Shown here one piece after another: positions 8,965 through 18,159 of a DNA stretch of 64,000 nucleotides. The notes under the pieces are model-generated. The model saw nothing but the letters and a program-made list of their open reading frames with translations, was not told the DNA's origin and searched no databases. The position numbers and the translations under genes were made by a program. Every line of letters begins with the position of its first letter. Position 1 is the first letter of the stretch. Source of the stretch: Afipia sp. (GTDB lineage Bacteria > Pseudomonadota > Alphaproteobacteria > Rhizobiales > Xanthobacteraceae); contig JAFKEQ010000004.1 in the NCBI GenBank assembly GCA_017308575.1, forward strand, positions 186,001 to 250,000, given 5' to 3'.

Positions 8965-11760
8965 TCAGCCGCTGTTGCGCAGCCCCGCCGAGATTCCGTT
9001 GATGGTGAGTTGAATGCCGCGCAGCACCTGCTCATCCGTGCTCTGCGCGCGATGGGCCTGCAGCAGTTCGACCTGAACGTGGTTGAGCGGATCGAGATAG
9101 GGAAAACGGTTGCGGATCGAGCGTTCCAGCAACGGATTTCCCTGCAGCAGCCGGTCGTGCCCCATGATCGTCAGCAAGGTCTCGATGGATTTATGCCATT
9201 CGGCACGAATGCGGCCGAAGATGGCAGCGCGCAACTTCTCATCCGGCACGAGGTCGGCATAGCGCGACGCGATGGCGATGCTGCTTTTCGAGAGCACCAT
9301 GTCCATGTTCGACAGCAGGGTCTGGAAGAACGGCCACTCGCGATAAAGCTCCTGCAGGAAGGCGATGCCCTTATCGGGATTCTTCTGCACCCACGCATCC
9401 ACCGCGCTGCCGAACCCGTACCAGCCCGGCAGCATCAGGCGGCATTGCGCCCAACTGAACACCCAAGGGATCGCCCGCAAATCCTCGATCCTGCGGGTCT
9501 TGGTGCGCGAGGCCGGGCGGCTGCCGATATTGAGCGTCGCGATTTCATTGATGACGGTCGAGGACCAGAAGTAATCCTCGAAACCTTCCGTCTCATAAAC
9601 GAGATTGCGATAGGCCGCATAAGCGAGATTAGAAAGCTCTTCCATGGCCGCGATGTATTCGTCGCGCAGCGCCGAGTGCTTCGGCTGCAGCAAGCTCGCT
9701 TCCAGCGTCGCCGCCGCGAGGATTTCCAGATTATGCCGGCCGACATCGGCGTTGGAATACTTGCTCGAGATGATCTCGCCCTGCTCGGTAATGCGGATCT
9801 GCCCGTTCACCGCCCCGCCCGGTTGCGCAAGAATGGCGTCGTAACTCGGGCCGCCACCGCGGCCGACCGAACCGCCACGCCCGTGAAACAGGCGCAGCCG
9901 CACGCCGTGACGCTTGAACACTTCAATGAGGCTGATCTCGGCCTTGTAAAGCTCCCAGCCGGAGGTGACGAAGCCGCCATCCTTGTTGCTGTCCGAATAG
10001 CCGAGCATCACCTCCTGAATGTCGCCGCGGCTTGCGACTAGGCGGCGGTACTCCGGCAGCGCGAACAGGCTGTCCATGATTTGCGCGCACTGGCGCAGGT
10101 CGTCGATGGTCTCGAACAGCGGCACGATGTTGATCTGGCTGGTGCCGGTCGGCGCGACGAGCCCTACCTCTTTCAATAACACCGCGACCTCCAGAAGATC
10201 GGATGCCCCCTCGGTCATCGAGATGATGCATTGGGGAATGACGGCTTCACCAAACGTTGCATGGGCGTCCGCCGCCGCGCGCAGGACGGCCAGTTCCTTG
10301 ACCGTTTCCTCGCCATAAGACACGAAAGGCGACGCCAGCGGGCGTGCGGTATCCAGTTCGCGCGACAGCAGCGCAATCCGCGCGTCTTCCTGCAGGTTCT
10401 TGTAATTCGTTCCCGGCGCCGCCGCCTCGAACAGCTCTGTCATCGTGCGCTCATGCACGGCGGAATTCTGCCGCATATCCAGCGCCGCCAGATGGAATCC
10501 GAAACAGTCCACCGCCCGGCGCAGATGTCGCAACCGCCCCCGCGCGATCACCAGCGAATTGTTCGCGACCAGCGAGGCATGCAACACATCGAGATCGCGG
10601 CGCAATTCCTGCGGTGTATCGTAAGCCTTCGCGTTCCCCACCGGCGGGCGACTGGTCTCGATCCGAAGCTTCTGCGCCGTTGCCGCCAACCGTGCATAGA
10701 TGCCCGACACAGCCAGCCGATACGGTTCGCCGCTGCGGTGAGGCGACGGGTCCGGCGATTGCTCCGCCAGTGCGCGCAGGTCCGGCGAGACATCGGCCAG
10801 ATGCGCCGCAAGTGAAAGCTCGGCACCGAGTTCATGCAGCTCGGCAAGATAGAACTGCAGGATGCGCGTGCTCTGCATCTTCAGCGTGCCGCGCATCACC
10901 TCTGCGGTGACGAACGGATTGCCGTCGCGGTCGCCGCCGATCCAGCTTCCCATTTTCAGAAACGTGGCCAGCTCCGGCGCATCCAGCGCGCCGCCAGCGA
11001 GTTGGTCTTCCAGCGCGCAATGCAGCCGTGGGACCTCGCGCAGGAACGTATAGTCATAGAACGACAGGCCGTTGGAGACTTCGTCCAGCACAGTCAGCTT
11101 GGTCCGGCGCAGAAGATTGGTCTGCCACAGCGTCACCACAGCGCGGCGCAACTGCTCGTCACTGGCCGCGCGTTCATCCGCCGTCATCTGCGTGCGCTCG
11201 CGCACGTCCAGCACGGACGCGATTTCCATTTCGCGATCCATCGTGCTCTTGCGGCGGACCTCGGTCGGATGCGCAGTCAGCACCGGGCTGACCAGCGCCT
11301 TGGCGAAAAACGCCCGCAGAGCGTCGGAATCGATGCCTCTTTCGGCGGCAAGCGCCAGAGCGCGCGACAGAGTCCCAGGGCGCTCCGTGCCCGCCATGTC
11401 CTGCGCGCGGCGCTGGCGGATGTTGTTCTGGTCTTCGGCAATGTTCGCCAGATGCGAGAAATAGCTGAATGCACGGACGATGCGGACGGTTTCCGCAATA
11501 GTCATGCCGTCCAGAATGGATTCGAGTTCATGACGCGCCGGTTTGTCGTCATCACGATGGAAACGGATCGAGGTCTGGCGGATGCGCTCCACCAGATCGA
11601 AGACGTCTTCCCCTTCCTGATCGCGCACGGTGTCGCCGAGAATGCGGCCCAGCCGCCGGATGTCGGCGCGCAGCAGCGCGTCATCGTCCGACGGCGGCGA
11701 TCCCTCGCCATCCCGAAGCCTGAGATCAGAGGTTCCGCTTGAAGAGGCATCTGACGACAT
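8965..11760 (-). CDS. ppc: Phosphoenolpyruvate carboxylase
   Basis: PEP carboxylase forms oxaloacetate from PEP and bicarbonate and refills the TCA cycle. The protein is about 931 residues, normal for bacteria. Hallmarks are present in order: [13 protein letters not shown] with the catalytic histidine near 164, [27 protein letters not shown] and the mobile loop [13 protein letters not shown]. The C-terminus ends RNSG where most bacterial enzymes have RNTG. A GTG at 11793 is an alternative start, but its ribosome site would be too close. The gene follows the acyl-CoA synthetase on the same strand after about 80 bases. Confidence 0.96.
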   Translation of the reverse strand: MSSDASSSGTSDLRLRDGEGSPPSDDDALLRADIRRLGRILGDTVRDQEGEDVFDLVERIRQTSIRFHRDDDKPARHELESILDGMTIAETVRIVRAFSYFSHLANIAEDQNNIRQRRAQDMAGTERPGTLSRALALAAERGIDSDALRAFFAKALVSPVLTAHPTEVRRKSTMDREMEIASVLDVRERTQMTADERAASDEQLRRAVVTLWQTNLLRRTKLTVLDEVSNGLSFYDYTFLREVPRLHCALEDQLAGGALDAPELATFLKMGSWIGGDRDGNPFVTAEVMRGTLKMQSTRILQFYLAELHELGAELSLAAHLADVSPDLRALAEQSPDPSPHRSGEPYRLAVSGIYARLAATAQKLRIETSRPPVGNAKAYDTPQELRRDLDVLHASLVANNSLVIARGRLRHLRRAVDCFGFHLAALDMRQNSAVHERTMTELFEAAAPGTNYKNLQEDARIALLSRELDTARPLASPFVSYGEETVKELAVLRAAADAHATFGEAVIPQCIISMTEGASDLLEVAVLLKEVGLVAPTGTSQINIVPLFETIDDLRQCAQIMDSLFALPEYRRLVASRGDIQEVMLGYSDSNKDGGFVTSGWELYKAEISLIEVFKRHGVRLRLFHGRGGSVGRGGGPSYDAILAQPGGAVNGQIRITEQGEIISSKYSNADVGRHNLEILAAATLEASLLQPKHSALRDEYIAAMEELSNLAYAAYRNLVYETEGFEDYFWSSTVINEIATLNIGSRPASRTKTRRIEDLRAIPWVFSWAQCRLMLPGWYGFGSAVDAWVQKNPDKGIAFLQELYREWPFFQTLLSNMDMVLSKSSIAIASRYADLVPDEKLRAAIFGRIRAEWHKSIETLLTIMGHDRLLQGNPLLERSIRNRFPYLDPLNHVQVELLQAHRAQSTDEQVLRGIQLTINGISAGLRNSG

Positions 11761-11839
11761 GAGCGTTCCGCTTGCGCGAGAAATGACCGGCACTCTCCCG
11801 TCGCAAGTTTTACTCGTTCACGCAAGCGCCGCTAGATGC

Positions 11840-13390
11840 CTAAATCTTCCGCCCCGCCCGCTCCCAGTATGGATCGCGGAGCCGCCGCTTGAAAATCTTG
11901 CCGGAATCCTCACGCGGCAGGTCCGCCTGGATTTCGATGTGTTTGGGGATCTTGTAGCCCGCCAGCGAGGCCTTGAGCCGCTCGCGGATTGCCGCCGCAT
12001 CCAGAGTGCTTCCGAGCTGCAATTCGACCACCGCCATCAGCGCCTCGCCGAATTCGTCATCCGGAATGCCGAACACCGCGCAATCGTGGACGCCGGGAAC
12101 ACCCTGCAGCACCGCCTCGATTTCCGCCGGATAGATGTTGACCCCGCCTGAAATCACCATGTCGCGCTTGCGGTCGCAGATGAACACGTAGCCGTCGGCA
12201 TCCATATAGCCGACGTCGCCGCTGGTGATGAATCCGGCGCGATCGATCTCCGCGCGTTTTTCCGGCCGGTTGTGATAGGTGAAATCGGGATAGGCCGACA
12301 GCCGCGAATAGATCTCACCGACCTCGCCCTGCGGCAGAACACGGCCATCGTCCCCAAGAAACCGCAATTCCGCGCCGGGTGACAGTTTTCCCACCGTGCC
12401 GGGCTTCTTGAGTGCATCCTCGGATGTTGCGAACGTCACCGCGCCGGACTCAGTACTGCCGTAGAATTCGTGAATCACCGGGCCGAACCAGTCGATCATC
12501 GCGCGCTTCACATCGGCGGGGCATGGCGCGGCGGCATGGATCACATGACGCAGCGAGGACACGTTGTAGGATTTGCGGACGGCTTCCGGCAATTTCAGAA
12601 GTCGCGTGAACATGGTCGGCACCATGAACGCGTTGTCGATCTTCTGTTCATCGATGATACGCAGGAATTCCTCCGGCTCGAAACGCGGCATGATGACAAG
12701 CACATCGCCGAGCCGCCCCGCACGAAGCCCGAATGCGTTCGGCGCGGAATGATACAGCGGCCCCGGCAGCAGCGCACGCACACCCGGCTTGATGCCGTAA
12801 ATCAGCGCCCGCATCGCCTCGGTGGAGGCGACCTGCTCCGGCGTCGGTGCAAAACGCCTGACGCCCTTGGGATGTCCGGTCGTGCCGGATGTGTAGATCA
12901 TGTTCTGGGGCTGCGGCAGCGCGGGGCCGTCGTAAGGTCTCTGCCCGGCCAGCCACGCATCAAAGTCCTGCGCGTCCCGCGGTGTTGTCAAACGCGAAGG
13001 ATCGATGCGGTATGTTTCGATGATTTCCGGCGGCGGCGGCACGCTGAGTACGGTCGTGCGGGCAGGAATCACGCCATCCAGATCATGCAGCAGGTCCGCA
13101 TGGCCGATCAGCACCCGCGCGCCGGAATCACCGATCACATAAGCAATCTCGTCAGCCTTGAAGTGCCAGTTGATGGGCACCGCATAGGCGCCAAGGGTCA
13201 TCACCGCATAGGCGGCTTCGAGAAACGCGATATCGTTGCGCATCAGGATGCCAACGCTGTCGCCCTGCTTGACGCCGAGCGCAGCAAGGCCGCCAGCGAT
13301 CAGGCGCGAGCGGTCATTGACCTCATCGCGCGTCCTGATGCGGCCGCCGCTGATGATGCCGCTGGCGCGCGGAGAAATGGACGAAGACAT
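11840..13390 (-). CDS. Acyl-CoA synthetase (AMP-forming)
   Basis: A 516-residue ANL-family ligase that activates a carboxylic acid as an acyl-adenylate and then the CoA thioester. The P-loop-like motif YTSGTTGHPKG is at about 165-175, FYGSTESG follows, then the hinge region (SGDVGYMD, DRKRDMVISGG) and the catalytic lysine in EDSGKIFKRR near residue 501. It starts with GGAGG before ATG, 12 bases after the crotonase stop, so the two are one operon. With the crotonase and the divergent SDR it fits fatty or aromatic acid activation and degradation. Chain-length preference is unknown. Confidence 0.93.
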   Translation of the reverse strand: MSSSISPRASGIISGGRIRTRDEVNDRSRLIAGGLAALGVKQGDSVGILMRNDIAFLEAAYAVMTLGAYAVPINWHFKADEIAYVIGDSGARVLIGHADLLHDLDGVIPARTTVLSVPPPPEIIETYRIDPSRLTTPRDAQDFDAWLAGQRPYDGPALPQPQNMIYTSGTTGHPKGVRRFAPTPEQVASTEAMRALIYGIKPGVRALLPGPLYHSAPNAFGLRAGRLGDVLVIMPRFEPEEFLRIIDEQKIDNAFMVPTMFTRLLKLPEAVRKSYNVSSLRHVIHAAAPCPADVKRAMIDWFGPVIHEFYGSTESGAVTFATSEDALKKPGTVGKLSPGAELRFLGDDGRVLPQGEVGEIYSRLSAYPDFTYHNRPEKRAEIDRAGFITSGDVGYMDADGYVFICDRKRDMVISGGVNIYPAEIEAVLQGVPGVHDCAVFGIPDDEFGEALMAVVELQLGSTLDAAAIRERLKASLAGYKIPKHIEIQADLPREDSGKIFKRRLRDPYWERAGRKI

Positions 13391-13402
13391 ATCCGCCTCC
13401 GC

Positions 13403-14227
13403 TCAGTTCGCGCCGTCCAAGAAATTCGGCGCGCGCTTTTCCAGATTGGCGCGCACGGCTTCGGTCTGGTTCGGCGTTCCCATTACCTTCATCTGCTCAA
13501 CGGATTCCGCCAGCAGCGCAGGACCTGGATCGCCGCCAAGCCCATTGAGCATCCGCTTGATGCCGCGGATCGCATCCGGATTCTTGCCCGCGATCTCGCG
13601 TGCGGCGGCCAGCGCCTCGGCGCGCGGATCGTCGCAGATGCGCGTCGCAAGACCGTAGCTCATCGCTTCCTGCGCCGAAAAGATGCGGCCGGTGAAGGCA
13701 AGATCGCGCAAGATATCGTCCCGCACCAGCCGCGCCAGAATCGGCGTGCCCGCCATGTCCGGCACCAGTCCCCATTTGATTTCGGTGATCGACATGCGCG
13801 TATCCGGCGCGACGAAGCGCATGTCCGCGCCGATCGCCAGTTGGAAGCCGCCGCCGAACGCGACGCCATGCACGGCCGCAATCACCGGCACCGGCAACTG
13901 CCGCCAGCCCCATACCGCCTGCTGCGAATGATTGGCGAGGCCATGAGTGCGTTTGGCCAGATCGCGCAGATCGCTGCTGCCGTCGCCCATCGCGGCAAAA
14001 CGCCCCATATCCAGACCCGCACAAAACGCGCGCCCCTCACCGGAGAGCACGACGGCGCGCAGCCCGTTCTCGGTTCTGAGCCGCTCCGCCGTATCGACAA
14101 GCGCATTGAACATCGGCGCATCGAGTGCATTCATCTTGTCGACGCGGACCAGCCGGACGTCGGCAACGCCCTCGGTGATCGTGACGGTGATGCGATCGCT
14201 GGGCGCGACGGTCGTCGCAGATGTCAT
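13403..14227 (-). CDS. Enoyl-CoA hydratase/isomerase (crotonase family)
   Basis: A 274-residue crotonase-fold protein. The first oxyanion-hole motif is GRAFCAGLDMG and the second HGVAFGGGFQLAIGAD, followed by ITEIKWGLVPDMAGT. Crotonases of this class hydrate or isomerise enoyl-CoA. It is the first gene of a leftward operon with the acyl-CoA synthetase and is divergent from the dienoyl-CoA-reductase-like SDR; the 106-base gap between them carries the operator-like motif at 14286-14303. The position where hydratases have their first catalytic Glu was not verified, so an isomerase role is possible. Confidence 0.9.
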   Translation of the reverse strand: MTSATTVAPSDRITVTITEGVADVRLVRVDKMNALDAPMFNALVDTAERLRTENGLRAVVLSGEGRAFCAGLDMGRFAAMGDGSSDLRDLAKRTHGLANHSQQAVWGWRQLPVPVIAAVHGVAFGGGFQLAIGADMRFVAPDTRMSITEIKWGLVPDMAGTPILARLVRDDILRDLAFTGRIFSAQEAMSYGLATRICDDPRAEALAAAREIAGKNPDAIRGIKRMLNGLGGDPGPALLAESVEQMKVMGTPNQTEAVRANLEKRAPNFLDGAN

Positions 14228-14285
14228 GGCGTTTCTCCGATTGTTCTGTTTGTTTCTCTTTACAGGATTAGATCACGCTGTTTTA

Positions 14286-14303
14286 ATTAATCAACTAACT
14301 AAT
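14286..14303. promoter_or_regulatory. Operator-like motif shared with 4924-4941
   Basis: ATTAATCAACTAACTAAT, an imperfect palindrome (12 of 18 positions symmetric) in the AT-rich divergent promoter between the crotonase and SDR genes. It matches the motif at 4924-4941 at 13 of 18 positions; the joint consensus is RTTAATCRACYAAYTAAY. It lies about 30 bases before the SDR start. Confidence 0.45.
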
Positions 14304-14333
14304 CAAGAAATCCACTCACGGGAGGATTGCACC

Positions 14334-15206
14334 ATGTTCACAGACGGGCTTCTCGCGGGCCAAAAAATTCTCGTCACCGGCGGCGGCACCGGCCTCGGCA
14401 AGGCCATGGCCACGAAATTCCTCAGCCTCGGTGCGGAGGTTCACATCTGCGGACGCCGCAAGAGCGTCTGCGACGAGACCGCCGAAGAACTAATGGGGAT
14501 TTACGGCGGCAAGGTCGTCAGCCACGGCGTCGATATCCGCGATGCCGCCGCGGTCGACGCCATGATCGACGCCGCCTTCAAGGACGGCCCCCTCACCGAT
14601 CTGATCAACAACGCCGCGGGAAATTTCATCTCACGCACGCAGGACCTGACGCCGCGCGGCTTCGATGCCGTCGCCAACATCGTGATGCACGGCACGTTCT
14701 ATGTCACTCACGCCGTCGGGCGGCGCTGGATCGCCGGCGGTCATCGCGGCAACGTCGTCTCGATCACGGTGACATGGGTGCGCAACGGCAGTCCGTATGT
14801 CGTGCCCTCCACCATGAGCAAGTCGGCGATCCACGCCATGACCATGTCGCTCGCCGCCGAATGGGGACGCTACGGCATTCGCCTCAACACCATCGCGCCG
14901 GGCGAAATTCCGACCGAGGGCATGAGCAAGCGCATCAAACCCGGCGACGAGGCCGGAGCCCGCACCATTGCGATGAATCCCATGGGCCGCGTCGGCACCA
15001 TGAGCGAATTGCAGAACCTTGCCACGTTCCTGATCTCCGGCGGCTGCGACTGGATCAATGGAGAGACCATCGCCATGGACGGCGCGCAGGCGCTGGCAAT
15101 GGGCGGCAATTTCTACCAGTTGCGCGACTGGTCCGATGCCGACTGGAAAGCGGCGCGTGACGCCATCGTCGCACAGAACGAAAAAGATAAAGCCAAACGA
15201 ACCTGA
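14334..15206 (+). CDS. SDR-family 2,4-dienoyl-CoA reductase-like protein
   Basis: A 290-residue short-chain dehydrogenase starting at an ATG with a GGGAGG ribosome site; the frame is open further upstream to 13947 but that part overlaps the divergent gene. It has TGGGTGLG for NADP(H), NNAAGNF, and instead of the classical Tyr-x3-Lys the segment PYVVPSTMSKSAI, followed by MSLAAEWGRYGIRLN and a late DWING. This arrangement is that of mitochondrial-type 2,4-dienoyl-CoA reductase, which removes double bonds of unsaturated fatty acyl-CoA. The neighbouring crotonase and CoA ligase support a beta-oxidation role. Confidence 0.87.
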   Translation: MFTDGLLAGQKILVTGGGTGLGKAMATKFLSLGAEVHICGRRKSVCDETAEELMGIYGGKVVSHGVDIRDAAAVDAMIDAAFKDGPLTDLINNAAGNFISRTQDLTPRGFDAVANIVMHGTFYVTHAVGRRWIAGGHRGNVVSITVTWVRNGSPYVVPSTMSKSAIHAMTMSLAAEWGRYGIRLNTIAPGEIPTEGMSKRIKPGDEAGARTIAMNPMGRVGTMSELQNLATFLISGGCDWINGETIAMDGAQALAMGGNFYQLRDWSDADWKAARDAIVAQNEKDKAKRT

Positions 15207-15281
15207 TCCTATAAGGTGACGATCGACCGGTGGCCACAAGAGCCGCGGCACAACAAACGGAAACGACAGGGAGAGAATGGA

Positions 15282-16511
15282 ATGCAATTCACACGACCGC
15301 TATGCGCTATCGCTGCGACGGGTTTTCTGATCGCCGCAACCGGCAACGCGCTTGCCCAGAAAAAATACGATACCGGCGCGACCGATACCGAAATCAAGAT
15401 CGGAAACATCATCCCTTATAGCGGCCCCGCTTCCGCCTATGGCACCGTCGGCAAGGCGATGGAGGGCTACTTCAAAAAGATCAATGATGAAGGCGGCATC
15501 AATGGCCGCAAGATCAACTTTATTTCCTATGACGATGCCTACAGTCCGCCAAAGGCCGTCGAGCAGACGCGCAAGCTGGTCGAAAGCGATGAGGTGCTGG
15601 CCGTATTTGGCGCGCTTGGCACGCCGTCCAACTCCGCAATTCAGAAATACATGAATGCGAAGAAGATTCCGCATCTGTTTCTGGCGACCGGCGCGACCAA
15701 GTGGAACAATCCGACCGGCTTCCCATGGACCATGGGCTGGCTGCCGAGCTACCAGAGCGAAGCCCGCATCTATGCGAAATACCTCCTCAAGGAAAAGCCG
15801 AACGCCAAAATCGCCGTGCTCTATCAGAATGACGATTTCGGCAAGGACTACCTGAAGGGCGTGCAGGACGGCCTCGGCGACAAGAAGTCCATGATCGTGG
15901 CGGAGGAAAGCTACGAACTCTCCGAGCCCACCATCGATTCGCATATCGTGAAGCTCAAGGCGCTGAACCCGGACGTTCTGCTGATTTTCACCACGCCGAA
16001 ATTCGGCGCGCAAACCGTGAAGAAGGCCGGTGAACTGGCCTGGAAGCCGGTGATGATCATCTCCAACGTCAGCGCCTCGATCGCCACCGTGATGAAGCCC
16101 GCGGGCTTCGACAACGCACAGGGCGTGATTTCTGCGGCCTACGCCAAGGATACATCCGATCCGCAATGGGACAACGATCCCGGCATGAAAGAGTACAAGG
16201 CGTTTCTCGCCAAATATGTCCCCGAAGCCAACGTGGCCGACAGCTCCGCCGTCACCGGATACAACATGGCGCAGACCATGGCCGTGGTGCTCAAGCAGTG
16301 CGGCGACAATCTCACCCGCGAGAACGTCATGAAACAGGCGGCCAGCATCAACGGCCTTCAGCAGGGCGGCATGCTGCCCGGCGTGCTGATCAAGACCAGC
16401 GCCACCGATTTCGCCCCTATCGAGCAATTGCAACTGATGCGCTTCAAGGGCGAGCGCTGGGAATTGTTCGGGGAGGTTCTCAACGGCGAAGCATCGAGCG
16501 CCAAGCACTGA
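15282..16511 (+). CDS. Liv-type ABC transporter substrate-binding protein
   Basis: A 409-residue periplasmic binding protein of the branched-chain amino acid (type I fold) class. It starts with a signal peptide (cleavage near ALAQ, residue 25) and continues with IKIGNIIPYSGPASAYGTVG, the typical first strand. The ATG at 15282 follows a CAGGGAGAG ribosome site; an earlier in-frame ATG at 15216 would spoil the signal peptide. No permease genes adjoin it, so it may serve the Liv cassette at 21.7-25.0 kb or another one. Neighbours suggest an acid or amide ligand. Confidence 0.9.
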   Translation: MQFTRPLCAIAATGFLIAATGNALAQKKYDTGATDTEIKIGNIIPYSGPASAYGTVGKAMEGYFKKINDEGGINGRKINFISYDDAYSPPKAVEQTRKLVESDEVLAVFGALGTPSNSAIQKYMNAKKIPHLFLATGATKWNNPTGFPWTMGWLPSYQSEARIYAKYLLKEKPNAKIAVLYQNDDFGKDYLKGVQDGLGDKKSMIVAEESYELSEPTIDSHIVKLKALNPDVLLIFTTPKFGAQTVKKAGELAWKPVMIISNVSASIATVMKPAGFDNAQGVISAAYAKDTSDPQWDNDPGMKEYKAFLAKYVPEANVADSSAVTGYNMAQTMAVVLKQCGDNLTRENVMKQAASINGLQQGGMLPGVLIKTSATDFAPIEQLQLMRFKGERWELFGEVLNGEASSAKH

Positions 16512-16518
16512 CATCTGC

Positions 16519-16554
16519 GCGAGGCGCGGTGCACCCTTTGCACTTTCGCCTCGC
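16519..16554 (+). terminator. Hairpin after the binding-protein gene
   Basis: GCGAGGCG pairs with CGCCTCGC, and inside it GTGCA pairs with TGCAC. It begins 8 bases after the stop codon. The following bases are AT-rich but not a T-run. It is probably a terminator or a 3'-end stabiliser. Confidence 0.5.
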
Positions 16555-16563
16555 CATTTGAAT

Positions 16564-16608
16564 GCCTCCCGTTATATTGGCGTCCAACGAAACCAATAAA
16601 CGGGAGGC
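16564..16608 (+). promoter_or_regulatory. RBS-covering hairpin in the amidase leader
   Basis: A 16-pair stem with one bulged A: the left arm is 16564-16580 and the right arm 16593-16608, with a 12-base loop. The right arm contains the GGGAGG Shine-Dalgarno (16602-16607) of the amidase GTG at 16615, so folding would block translation. It could also act as a DNA operator, since TATATT in the left arm looks like a -10 box. Confidence 0.6.
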
Positions 16609-16614
16609 GATTTC

Positions 16615-18036
16615 GTGACATCCAATGCGGAGCTTGTGCGGGCAACGGCCTGTGAAAACGTCGAACGGCTGCGGCGCGGAGAAATTACCCCACACGATCT
16701 GCTGGATGCACTGGAAGCCCGGATCAAGGAAGTCGACGGCCAGGTCAACGCGCTGCCGACGCTGTGCTTCGACCGCGCCCGCTCCCATGCCGATGCGCTG
16801 ATGAAAAAGCCGGCCGGCGAGCGCGGCCTTCTGGCCGGCATGCCGGTGCCGATCAAGGATCTCACCGATGTCGCGGGCGTCCTGACCACGCAGGGTTCTC
16901 CTATCTTCAAGGACAGTATCGCGACCAAATCCAACATCGTCGTCGAAATGCTCGAGAACAACGGCGCGGTGGTCTACGCCAAGTCCAATACCCCGGAATT
17001 CGGCGCGGGCGCGCAGACCTTCAACGAGGTGTTCGGCCCGACCCTCAATCCGTGGAATCTGTCGCGCTCGGCTTCCGGTTCGTCTGGCGGCGCGGCTGCG
17101 GCGCTGGCCAGCGGCACGGCATGGCTGGCCCATGGCACCGATGTCGGAGGCTCGCTGCGCAATCCCGCCAGTTTCTGCGGCGTGGTCGGGATGCGCCCGA
17201 GCATCGGCCGGGTCGCGCATTCGCAAGGCGTCAAAGTGGACCGCACCCTGAGCGCGGATGGACCGATGGCGCGCAACGTCGAAGATCTCGCCCTGATGCT
17301 GGACGCGATGTCCGGCGAGAATCCGGGCGATGTCCTGTCGCTGCCGCGCCTGCCCACGTCATTTCTGTCGGCCGCGCGCTCCGGCGCAAAACCGAAGCGT
17401 GTTGCCTATTCCGCCAATCTGGGAATCTCGCCGGTGGACCCGGAAGTCGCCGAGATCACGCGCAAGGCCGCGCTGCGCCTCGCGGAGGCAGGCGTAATCG
17501 TCGAGGAAGCGCATCCCGATTTCAAGGAAGCCGTGGAATGCGCCCATGTGCTGCGCGCCTATGATTATGTGCTGACCAAGGGCAAGCTGCTCAAGTCGCA
17601 CCGCGACCAGCTTAAACCAGAAGTGATCTGGAACATCGAGGAAGGCCTCAAGCTCACATTGGCGGACATGGAACGCGCCGAAGCCCAGCGCGTCACCCTG
17701 ATGAACCGCGCCCTCGCCTTCTTCGAGACCTACGATCTTTTGCTGTGCCCGACCACGATCGTTGCCCCCTTCCCGATCGAGCAGCGCTATCTTGCCGAAT
17801 GCGACGGCGTGAAGTTCGACAACTATGTGGGCTGGCTCGCCATCGTCTCCGCCATCACCATCGCCTGCTGCCCGGGCCTGTCGATCCCCTGCGGATTCAC
17901 CCGCGAAAACCTGCCGGTGGGCCTGCAGATCGTTGCGCCGCCGCGCGGCGAGGCCCATGCGCTGGCGGCCGGAAAACTGCTGGAAACTATCCTTGGCCTG
18001 GGTGCGATCACGCCGATCGATCCGCGCAAAGGTTGA
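16615..18036 (+). CDS. Amidase (amidase signature family)
   Basis: A 473-residue amidase-signature enzyme that hydrolyses a carboxamide to acid and ammonia. The Ser-cisSer-Lys triad is visible as Lys81 (PVPIKDLTD), Ser156 (in SGSSGG) and Ser180 (DVGGSLRNPA); the spacings of 75 and 24 residues equal those of fatty acid amide hydrolase. The start is a GTG seven bases after GGGAGG, and this ribosome site is buried in a strong hairpin (16564-16608). No signal peptide, so cytoplasmic. The preceding binding protein may bring in its substrate. It could also be a GatA-like paralogue, but GatB and GatC are absent here. Confidence 0.92.
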   Translation: MTSNAELVRATACENVERLRRGEITPHDLLDALEARIKEVDGQVNALPTLCFDRARSHADALMKKPAGERGLLAGMPVPIKDLTDVAGVLTTQGSPIFKDSIATKSNIVVEMLENNGAVVYAKSNTPEFGAGAQTFNEVFGPTLNPWNLSRSASGSSGGAAAALASGTAWLAHGTDVGGSLRNPASFCGVVGMRPSIGRVAHSQGVKVDRTLSADGPMARNVEDLALMLDAMSGENPGDVLSLPRLPTSFLSAARSGAKPKRVAYSANLGISPVDPEVAEITRKAALRLAEAGVIVEEAHPDFKEAVECAHVLRAYDYVLTKGKLLKSHRDQLKPEVIWNIEEGLKLTLADMERAEAQRVTLMNRALAFFETYDLLLCPTTIVAPFPIEQRYLAECDGVKFDNYVGWLAIVSAITIACCPGLSIPCGFTRENLPVGLQIVAPPRGEAHALAAGKLLETILGLGAITPIDPRKG

Positions 18037-18044
18037 TTTTTCAA

Positions 18045-18098
18045 GAGGGCATGATCTTTTTCCAAAAACCGGTTTCCGCTTTTCGGGATCATGCCCTC
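18045..18098. repeat. Palindromic intergenic repeat (type A)
   Basis: Perfect outer arms GAGGGCATGATC and GATCATGCCCTC with an inner AAAAACCGG / CCGCTTTT region. This form, with ATGATC ends and a central ACCGGTTT, is a familiar interspersed palindrome of Bradyrhizobium-like genomes. It lies between the amidase and metY and may also end transcription. Confidence 0.75.
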
Positions 18099-18159
18099 CG
18101 TAACTTGTCACCGGCAGGCCTGCATGGGACATAGCGTCATCACGACAGACGAGGACTAA

